11,561 nucleotides of DNA from positions 1 to 11,561 of the forward strand of contig JASHQP010000313.1 in NCBI GenBank assembly GCA_030039095.1, given 5' to 3'. Below the pieces are notes generated by a model. That model was not told the DNA's origin and made no database searches. It was given only the letters and a program-made list of their open reading frames with translations. Below are positions 1-5,481 of this stretch, in pieces; the first letter of the stretch is position 1; each line of letters opens with the position of its first letter. The position numbers and the translations under genes were made by a program. The stretch is from Streptosporangiaceae bacterium (GTDB taxonomy: Bacteria; Actinomycetota; Actinomycetes; Streptosporangiales; Streptosporangiaceae).

Positions 1-151
1 GGTGCTCGAGGCCGTGCCGGTAGATCGTGTGGGTGTGCCCGCCGCACACCTCCATGATCTTGTACTGGCGCCCGGGCTCGCACAGCGCCGTGATCTTCGC
101 TGCGAGGGCGTGCGCCTTGTCGGCATCACGGAACTCGTCGACGAACCGCAT
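1..151 (-). CDS. hypD: HypD, hydrogenase iron-ligand assembly protein (N-terminal 50 residues, truncated by window edge)
   Basis: The ATG is the complement of 149-151 and the frame is open to base 1, giving about 50 residues that begin MRFVDEFRD. The segment IMEVCGGHTH (about residues 32-41) is the conserved N-terminal Cys motif of HypD; in the family this Cys takes part in binding the Fe centre. HypD is a [4Fe-4S] protein that forms the HypCD scaffold, on which the Fe(CN)2CO group of [NiFe]-hydrogenases is assembled in the cytosol. It starts 10 bases after the hypC stop, and hypC-hypD is the usual order, so the two are almost certainly co-transcribed. The rest of the gene, and any hypE/F/A/B, would lie to the left of the window. 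Confidence 0.95.
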   Translation of the reverse strand, partial: MRFVDEFRDADKAHALAAKITALCEPGRQYKIMEVCGGHTHTIYRHGLEH

Positions 152-161
152 CACTGCACCC

Positions 162-434
162 CTATTCGATCCGTGATTCGGCCAGCGCCGCGAGTTCGTC
201 CTCGTAGGCCTGGCCGATCCCTTCGAGGAACTGCATGGCCGCGGCGGCCTCGGCCTCGTCGATCTTCGACAGGGCGAAGCCGACGTGGATCAGTACCCAC
301 TCACCCGGCTTGGGCGGGTCGTCGGCCAGCAGGCCGATGTTGATCACGCGGCGGACCCCGCTCACGTCCACCCGCGCCAGGTCGGGCTGATCGGGGACGA
401 ACTCGATCACCTCACCGGGAATGCCGAGGCACAT
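162..434 (-). CDS. hypC: HypC, hydrogenase assembly chaperone
   Basis: This 90-aa protein starts MCLGIPGEVIE, the HypC/HybG/HupF signature. Cys2 becomes N-terminal after Met removal and is known in the family to hold the Fe(CN)2CO unit together with a conserved His, here probably His50 in the segment GEWVLIHVGFAL. HypC shuttles the iron unit from HypD to the hydrogenase large subunit precursor. The C-terminal helix is rich in Glu and Ala, and the length is normal for the family. The ATG is preceded by a purine-rich AAGGGG about nine bases upstream, lying in the 13-base gap after the endopeptidase stop. The gene sits between the endopeptidase and hypD, as expected for a maturation operon. This is the orthodox HypC of the locus; a second, odd HypC-like protein lies at 1775-1987. 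Confidence 0.97.
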   Translation of the reverse strand: MCLGIPGEVIEFVPDQPDLARVDVSGVRRVINIGLLADDPPKPGEWVLIHVGFALSKIDEAEAAAAMQFLEGIGQAYEDELAALAESRIE

Positions 435-447
435 GCGATCAACCCCT

Positions 448-1089
448 TCACGATCTGCGGTTGCTGCCGGCGGCCGGTTGCCTGTCTGCCTCGGCGGGCA
501 GGCCGTCTGCTCCAGAGGGCGGGCTGCCCGAGCCGGCGGGCTGGCTGCCGTTACTGGCCGGCCGCCCCCCTTCGGCCGTGGTTCCCGCGGCGCCGTCGGC
601 TCCCGCGGCGCGCACCAGGTCGAGCACGATCCGCACGGCCTCGTCGACCGCGGCGGTGACCGGCTCGCTCAGCCCGATCCGTTCATCGACGCTGGCCGGC
701 TCGCAGCCGACCAGGAGTACCCGCCCGGCTTCGGCGCCGAGCACGTTCAGCATCCCGAAGACGACGTCCGGTTGCATGCCATGACCGTCAACTAGGGGGA
801 TTCCCCTACCCGGCTCCGGCGCTGCTGTGGCGGACGGGGTGGCTGGGTCCAGTTCGATCACGTAGACCGTGCCCGGGTCGCCCCCGCGCGGTGTCGCGTC
901 GACCAGGATCGTGGTCTCGAAGCCGTCGGCCAGGTCGTAGGCGAGGTGCATGCCGCTGATGCCGTAGTCGGCGACGCGGACCCAGTCCGGCAGCTCCCGT
1001 GTGGCCAGGCGGCTCGCGACCTCGACGCCGAAGCCGTCGTCGCCAAGAAAGATGTTGCCAACCCCCGCGACCAGCATCCGCCCGGTCAT
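448..1089 (-). CDS. [NiFe]-hydrogenase maturation endopeptidase (HybD/HupD/HyaD family)
   Basis: This 213-aa protein begins MTGRMLVAGVGN. The nickel-sensing residues of HybD (Glu16, Asp62, His93) align by eye with Asp18 in GNIFLGDDGFGVEV, Asp64 in ILVDATPRGG and His103 in VDGHGMQPDV, so the first is Asp rather than the more common Glu. After nickel insertion the enzyme removes the C-terminal peptide of the large subunit, here that of HhyL. The ATG overlaps the stop of the preceding SIS gene by four bases (ATGA), which fixes the start. The catalytic domain ends near residue 160. It is followed by about 50 residues of Gly/Ser/Pro/Ala-rich sequence ending in NRRS, which makes the protein longer than the usual 150-170 aa. 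The role of this tail is unknown and it is probably disordered. Confidence 0.93.
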   Translation of the reverse strand: MTGRMLVAGVGNIFLGDDGFGVEVASRLATRELPDWVRVADYGISGMHLAYDLADGFETTILVDATPRGGDPGTVYVIELDPATPSATAAPEPGRGIPLVDGHGMQPDVVFGMLNVLGAEAGRVLLVGCEPASVDERIGLSEPVTAAVDEAVRIVLDLVRAAGADGAAGTTAEGGRPASNGSQPAGSGSPPSGADGLPAEADRQPAAGSNRRS

Positions 1090-1778
1090 GAAACCACCGC
1101 CTCGGCCCGGCCGAGTTCGGCCAGCGTCAGCTCCCACAGGATGTGGTAGACGGTGGTCTGCGCTTCCTGAATGCGGTGCACCGACGACGAGGGCGCGACG
1201 AACAGATAGTCGATGCTGTCCATCTCTGCCATCTTCCCGCCCTGGTAGCCGGCGAAGCCGATGGTGAGCAGCCCGCGCCGGCTCGCCTCGTCGAAGGCGC
1301 GCAGCAGGTTGTCCGAGTTGCCGCTGGTGGACAGGCCCACCGCGATGTCGTTGCGGCGGCCGAAGGCGGCGATCTGCCGGGCGAAGACCACGTCGACGCC
1401 GATGTCGTTGCAGAGCGCCGTCACGACAGAAGTGTCCGCTGCCAGGCCGAGCGCCGGCAGCGGCCTGGCGCCGCCGCCCGGGTTCAGGAACAGGGTGGCG
1501 AGCTGCTGTGCATCCGTGGCGCTGCCGCCGTTGCCGAACACCAGCAGCCGCCCGCCAGCGGCGAACCGCGCGGCGGCGTCGGCGGCGCAGGACATCAGCC
1601 TGTCGCCGTCGCGCTCGCTGATCACCCGGCGCAGCTCGATGATCTCCTCGGCCTTGGCGACCGTGGAACGCCGTACTTCCTCGAGGACCGCGGGCAGGTC
1701 CGTGGTGCCCGCGTACAGGAACGGGTAGAGCGACTCCATCGACCCCGCGCCTGGCTCGTCCTGGCCCATCCCGGTCAT
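1086..1778 (-). CDS. SIS-domain protein, phosphoheptose isomerase (GmhA)-like, copy 1
   Basis: This 230-aa protein has a complete single SIS fold. It shows GNGGSATDAQ at 82-91, the phosphate-loop motif STSGNS at 150-155 and a C-terminal RIQEAQTTVYHILWEL at 202-217. These match GmhA (sedoheptulose-7-phosphate isomerase) closely. Aligned by eye to E. coli GmhA, Gln172 and His180 are kept (Gln204, His212). The metal/catalytic pair His61 and Glu65 is replaced by Gln92 and Leu96. Simple isomerase activity on its own is therefore doubtful, although sugar-phosphate binding looks intact. The ATG overlaps the upstream HypC-like stop (ATGA), and Met4 or Met14 are alternative starts. It overlaps the endopeptidase gene downstream by four bases. 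No LPS-heptose genes are nearby, so a link to hydrogenase maturation or its supply of precursors is inferred from position only. Confidence 0.9.
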   Translation of the reverse strand: MTGMGQDEPGAGSMESLYPFLYAGTTDLPAVLEEVRRSTVAKAEEIIELRRVISERDGDRLMSCAADAAARFAAGGRLLVFGNGGSATDAQQLATLFLNPGGGARPLPALGLAADTSVVTALCNDIGVDVVFARQIAAFGRRNDIAVGLSTSGNSDNLLRAFDEASRRGLLTIGFAGYQGGKMAEMDSIDYLFVAPSSSVHRIQEAQTTVYHILWELTLAELGRAEAVVS

Positions 1779-1987
1779 CTCCCCACGACCGCGATTGCTT
1801 CCCTCGCGTGCACGAGGATCGTGTCGCCGACGGCCGCGCTGACGAGCGCGACGCTGACCTCCTCCTCGCCCTGGCCGGTGTCGACGATCGCGAGCGCGTC
1901 ATCGAGCAGGCGCACGACCGTAACCGCCGTGGCCGTATCCGAGCAGGTGATGCACACCTCGTCGTGGCATTCCGGCACGTTGCTCAT
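1775..1987 (-). CDS. HypC/HupF-like small protein with displaced Cys motif
   Basis: This 70-aa protein begins MSNVPECHDEVC. Residues 20-68 follow the HypC beta-barrel pattern: a run of hydrophobic strands, then GDTILVHAREAIAVV with His60 where HypC has its conserved His. The usual MCxGxP start is absent. Instead there is an extension of about 10 residues carrying Cys7, His8 and a CxxC (Cys12, Cys15). In true HypC the Cys directly after Met is the iron ligand, so this protein cannot use that exact chemistry; CH-x3-CxxC could bind a metal. It lies between two SIS genes and overlaps both by four bases (ATGA at each end), which fixes both boundaries and suggests translational coupling. It resembles proteins labelled HupF/HypC-like in actinobacterial hydrogenase loci, as recalled. 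Its function is unassigned. Confidence 0.85.
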   Translation of the reverse strand: MSNVPECHDEVCITCSDTATAVTVVRLLDDALAIVDTGQGEEEVSVALVSAAVGDTILVHAREAIAVVGR

Positions 1988-2607
1988 CTGATCACCCCCG
2001 GTCCCAGCAGCCCCGGTTGCTCGAAGAACACGTGCACGAGTTCCCAGAGCACGTGATACGCGGTCACCTGCGTTTCCTTGACGATGCGCGGGTCGGCCGA
2101 CCTGGCCACGATGACGTGATCGGCGGCACCGCTCGATTCGATCGCACCGCCGTCGCCGCCGGTCAGCGCCACTGTCAGCAGACCGCGCGCCTTGGCGGCC
2201 TCGAGACCGGCAAGGACGCTCGGGCACTTCCCGTCGGAGCAGATCCCGAGCGCGATGTCCGCGGGCTCGGCGAGGTAGCGGATCTGGTGCGCGAAGACGG
2301 CGGCCATGCCGTCGAGCGCGGCCACCCCCGTCACCGTCGCGATGTCGGTGGCCAGCGAGATCGCGGGGAGCGCGCGCTTGCCGACGATCACCGGGTGGAC
2401 GAACTCGACGGCGACGTGCTGGGCGTCCGTGCTCGACCCGCCGATGCCGAACGTCACCAGCTTCCCGCCCAGGTGGAACCGCTCCGCCATTGCGTGGCAC
2501 GCGCTGGCCACCGCCCCGGCCTGCGCGGCGAGGCCGCGGAGTGGCTCGGAGCGCAGCTCGAACAGCTGGTCGGCCCCGTACGGCCTGGCGTCGGGGTGCG
2601 ATCTCAC
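1984..2607 (-). CDS. Divergent SIS-domain protein, copy 2
   Basis: This 207-aa protein has a GTG start that overlaps the YceI stop (GTGA). It has the SIS core GIGGSSTDAQHVAVEF at 54-69 and a C-terminal VKETQVTAYHVLWEL at 176-190 that parallels copy 1. Aligned by eye to GmhA, it keeps the equivalents of His61 and Glu65 (His64, Glu68) and of His180 (His185). It has Lys177 in place of Gln172, Ile55 in place of the loop Asn, and its phosphate loop reads CSDGKC (123-128) instead of STSGNS. The losses are thus different from those of copy 1. Its C-terminus runs into the ATGA overlap with the HypC-like gene. It is clearly a SIS homologue but probably not a stand-alone sedoheptulose-7-phosphate isomerase. 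A heteromer with copy 1 is a reasonable inference, not shown. Confidence 0.88.
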   Translation of the reverse strand: MRSHPDARPYGADQLFELRSEPLRGLAAQAGAVASACHAMAERFHLGGKLVTFGIGGSSTDAQHVAVEFVHPVIVGKRALPAISLATDIATVTGVAALDGMAAVFAHQIRYLAEPADIALGICSDGKCPSVLAGLEAAKARGLLTVALTGGDGGAIESSGAADHVIVARSADPRIVKETQVTAYHVLWELVHVFFEQPGLLGPGVIR

Positions 2608-3200
2608 GTCGCTGCCGGTTCCGTTGCGCCAGCGGGCTCGGAGAGGTCGACGTCGATGTCCACGTCGACCGCGTCGCGCACCTTGAGCGCGCCGAAGAAT
2701 CCGCTGTAGGGCTTGATCCCGTGCTGCGACTGCACCACCGAGCCGGTGGCGTGATACCGGTCCGGGCCGGTCCTGCTGACCTGCAGCTGCAGCGGGCTGG
2801 CCGAGCCCGCGACCGTGAACGTTCCGGTGATCAGGCCGCCGCCGTCCGCGGCGGGCTTGAAGTCCGTCGCGGTGAAGGTCGCCTCGGGATGGCGGTCGAC
2901 GCCGAGGGTCTTCCTGGCGGTCACCGCGATCTCACGCCGGTCCCGGTCGGTGAGCGGCTTGAGCCCGCCGGTACCCTCGCGCACGATCAGCGAGTTCAGG
3001 TCGATGCGGGCGTCGAGGCTGGCCGGGCTCAGATCGTCGTCGAGGCTCAGCACACCGGACCACCGACCGACCTCGATGGTCAGGTCGTGGCCAGCTTGCG
3101 CAGCCAGGCCGTCACGGAACGTATGCAGGACTATACGCCCCCGTTCCGCTCCGAACTCATGTCGCCCGGCGTGTACCACCATGGGAGCACCGTAGGACAC
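2604..3200 (-). CDS. YceI-family lipocalin-like protein, no signal peptide
   Basis: The 198-aa protein counts from GTG at 3200; an ATG at 3182 gives 192 aa. Neither start has a clear ribosome binding site, so the start is uncertain. The pattern is YceI: AGRHEFGAERGRIVLHTFRDGLAAQAGHD near the N-terminus, then SLDARIDLNSL, a charged stretch DRDRREIAVTARKTLGVDRHPEATF, alternating beta strands and a C-terminal VRDAVDVDIDVDLS. YceI proteins form a lipocalin-like barrel, and some bind polyisoprenoids. Many are exported, but this one has no hydrophobic leader and should be cytosolic. It is the second gene of the leftward train, 110 bases after the regulator, and overlaps SIS copy 2. Its place in a hydrogenase operon suggests a carrier for a lipid such as a quinone, which is inference. 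Confidence 0.85.
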   Translation of the reverse strand: MSYGAPMVVHAGRHEFGAERGRIVLHTFRDGLAAQAGHDLTIEVGRWSGVLSLDDDLSPASLDARIDLNSLIVREGTGGLKPLTDRDRREIAVTARKTLGVDRHPEATFTATDFKPAADGGGLITGTFTVAGSASPLQLQVSRTGPDRYHATGSVVQSQHGIKPYSGFFGALKVRDAVDVDIDVDLSEPAGATEPAAT

Positions 3201-3247
3201 TTGTGGGGGGACGTCTAGTACTCCGGCGAGACAGGGCTGACCTGTTA

Positions 3248-3287
3248 CTCACTCGGTGAGCCAGTGGGACTCGTGTTACCTGAGTGA
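3248..3287 (-). other. Inverted repeats in the gap between the regulator and the YceI gene
   Basis: The 110-base gap 3201-3310 contains CTCAC-TCG-GTGAG (3248-3260), a perfect 5-bp hairpin. It also contains TCACTC at 3249-3254, which can pair with GAGTGA at 3282-3287. Both pairings use the bases around 3249-3254, so they exclude each other. The motif GTTAC occurs three times (3244, 3275, 3310). The gap could hold an operator, a weak terminator or a leader structure for the YceI gene. The arms are short and chance is not excluded. I found no convincing promoter here. Confidence 0.25.
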
Positions 3288-3310
3288 CGTCTGTTGGCAT
3301 GTCGGCCGTG

Positions 3311-3943
3311 TTACGGGAGCGGCACCTGGCCGAAGACCTCCTGGATCCGGCGCAGGTCCCGCATGCGTGGCTCGGTGGCGCCGCCGACCCAGCGGCTGAC
3401 GGTCTTCACGGAGACGCCGAGCTGGCGTGCTGCCGCCTCCTGGGTCAGGCCCTCGCGGCGCAGCGCCGTCGACATCCACTCCGCGAAGGTCTCGGGCTGG
3501 CCCGGGGCTCCGAGCATCACCGCCTCGGTCGGCGTGGGCTGGGCAGCCTCGGCGCCCGCACCGGGAACCGGGGCCGGCCCGGAGCGCACGGTGGGCATGG
3601 TCGGGGCGACCACACCGTTGGCCGGCGAGGGAGAGGGCGCCGTGCGGGGCGAGATCTGCCGGTCCGAGTGCAGCACGTCGACCTCGACGTGCTCGGGGAA
3701 GATGCGGAACGCCACCTGGATCGAGCCGGTCGGCCCCGCGGCGTCGAGCAGCGCCCGGAACACCGTCTCGCCGACCTCGCGGTTGCCCTCGTCGGTCAGC
3801 GGCGACTCGGCCAGGCAGCGCCGGACAAAATCGCGGATGTCCGGGATCGACGACGGCCGGGCAGGGAAGACCTGCGAGAGCACCACGACGGGAACAACCT
3901 CGATGGGCTCCGCGCCAGATCTGTCCACGGGAGGCTCAGCCAC
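3311..3943 (-). CDS. Putative regulator: degenerate HATPase-like domain plus C-terminal XRE-type HTH
   Basis: The protein is 210 aa from GTG at 3943, chosen because GGGAG (complement of 3951-3955) lies seven bases upstream. A longer GTG start at 3991 would add 16 residues but has a poor binding site. Residues about 18-92 (VVLSQVFPARPSSIPDIRDFVRRCL ... VEVDVLHS) resemble the first half of the SpoIIAB/RsbW-like ATPase fold common in actinobacterial anti-sigma proteins. Where the N-box ELVTNAxxHA would be, it reads ETVFRALLDA, and no G-box follows, so ATP binding is unlikely. A Pro/Ala-rich linker (about 93-145) leads to a helix-turn-helix at about 150-205 with LTQEAAARQLGVSVKTVSRW. It is the first gene of the leftward train and faces the hydrogenase promoter region, so control of the locus is the likely role. 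The HTH is firm; the N-terminal assignment is tentative. Confidence 0.8.
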   Translation of the reverse strand: MAEPPVDRSGAEPIEVVPVVVLSQVFPARPSSIPDIRDFVRRCLAESPLTDEGNREVGETVFRALLDAAGPTGSIQVAFRIFPEHVEVDVLHSDRQISPRTAPSPSPANGVVAPTMPTVRSGPAPVPGAGAEAAQPTPTEAVMLGAPGQPETFAEWMSTALRREGLTQEAAARQLGVSVKTVSRWVGGATEPRMRDLRRIQEVFGQVPLP

Positions 3944-3950
3944 CGGTTCT

Positions 3951-3955
3951 CTCCC
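3951..3955 (-). promoter_or_regulatory. Ribosome binding site deciding the regulator start
   Basis: The complement reads GGGAG within GAGGGAGAG and lies seven bases before the GTG at 3941-3943. The upstream alternative GTG at 3991 has no such site at a normal distance, so the shorter protein is preferred. Confidence 0.5.
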
Positions 3956-4046
3956 TCGGCCACCGGTCTGTCGCTCACCAGTCAAGGACACCGCCCTGCT
4001 CAGCGCTCATGGATCGCGCTGCTCAGTGCCAGTGAACACAGCAAGC

Positions 4047-4064
4047 TCACGTCAGCGTACGTGA
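4047..4064. promoter_or_regulatory. Candidate operator: 18-bp interrupted palindrome
   Basis: TCACGT (4047-4052) and ACGTGA (4059-4064) are perfect 6-bp inverted arms with a 6-base spacer. The site is about 105 bases upstream of the preferred regulator start and about 125 bases upstream of the hhyS -35 box, so it could serve either direction. The symmetry suits a dimeric DNA-binding protein. Which protein binds is unknown; the divergently encoded XRE protein is one candidate. Confidence 0.4.
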
Positions 4065-4133
4065 AGTCGGCCGGAAACGGGAATCCTCGGGCCCGTGTGG
4101 CGGGTGGCTGGCGGGGTAGAAAATCACACACAG

Positions 4134-4155
4134 TACGCACGTCGTGCCGTGCGCA
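4134..4155. promoter_or_regulatory. Candidate activator site: imperfect inverted repeat upstream of the hhyS promoter
   Basis: TACGCAC (4134-4140) and GTGCGCA (4149-4155) match in six of seven pairs across an 8-base spacer. The repeat ends 35 bases before the proposed -35 box, a position typical for an activator. Its sequence differs from the 4047-4064 palindrome, so a second regulator is possible. Confidence 0.3.
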
Positions 4156-4190
4156 TAGACATTTCTGTCCAGCTGGGTGACTGTTTCGTC

Positions 4191-4219
4191 TTGTAGCGCG
4201 GGTCCGCCGGGTCTAGCAT
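4191..4219 (+). promoter_or_regulatory. Putative sigma70/HrdB-type promoter for hhyS
   Basis: TTGTAG (4191-4196) and TAGCAT (4214-4219) are separated by exactly 17 bases and resemble TTGACA / TATAAT. A start near 4226 would give a leader of about 68 bases before hhyS. This is a pattern match only. Confidence 0.45.
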
Positions 4220-4280
4220 GGCGGCGTCCGCGCATCACAAAGGCGAGGTGCGGGCCTGGTCACTAGCCGATCCGGAGGCG

Positions 4281-4287
4281 AGGAGGT
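4281..4287 (+). promoter_or_regulatory. Strong ribosome binding site of hhyS
   Basis: AGGAGGT lies six bases before the ATG at 4294, a near-perfect Shine-Dalgarno sequence that fixes the hhyS start. Confidence 0.8.
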
Positions 4288-4293
4288 GGCCAC

Positions 4294-5361
<1,068 letters not shown>

Positions 5362-5375
5362 CACCGACCGGAAGA

Positions 5376-5460
5376 GCCCCGCAGGGGTGCCAGTCACGAC
5401 GGCCAGCCGGAGGCTGGCCCGAGCGGATGGCACGCGGGGGCCCGGGGGCCGCCCCCGGGC
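5376..5460 (+). other. Three consecutive hairpins between hhyS and hhyL
   Basis: The 120-base spacer holds three hairpins. The first is a small one, GCCCC-GCA-GGGGT (5376-5388). The second is a perfect 8-bp stem, GGCCAGCC-GGA-GGCTGGCC (5401-5419). The third is a very strong GC stem with 10-base arms GCCCGGGGGC (5440-5449) and GCCCCCGGGC (5451-5460), whose innermost bases must stay open to form a loop. No T-run follows and hhyL starts 21 bases later with its own GAGAGAGGGG site. The hairpins may set the small:large subunit ratio through partial termination, or protect the ends of processed mRNA. Confidence 0.6.
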
Positions 5461-5481
5461 TAACAGAGAGAGGGGTAGGGC

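Larger units (their letters stand above)
3944..4293. promoter_or_regulatory. Divergent intergenic control region
   Basis: About 350 bases (300 if the regulator starts at 3991) separate the two divergent gene trains, and I see no convincing gene in them. The region holds two inverted repeats (4047-4064 and 4134-4155), a relatively A/T-rich patch near 4118-4133, a short palindrome CCAGCTGG at 4169-4176, a sigma70-like promoter for hhyS at 4191-4219 and its ribosome binding site at 4281-4287. This is the place where hydrogenase expression, which in this group usually rises in starvation, would be set. Confidence 0.7.

Noticed and set aside
1090..1902. Upstream extension of the endopeptidase frame to about 484 residues
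   Set aside because: The extension is a shadow of SIS copy 1. The ATGA overlap at 1086-1089 and the MTGRMLVAGVGN start mark the true beginning.
3944..3991. Longer GTG start for the HTH regulator
   Set aside because: The GTG at 3943 has a well-spaced GGGAG, and the upstream one does not. The extra 16 residues show no conserved pattern. Kept only as an alternative.
4047..4238. A 63-codon minus-strand frame in the divergent region
   Set aside because: No convincing ribosome binding site, no recognisable domain, and it covers the likely hhyS promoter.
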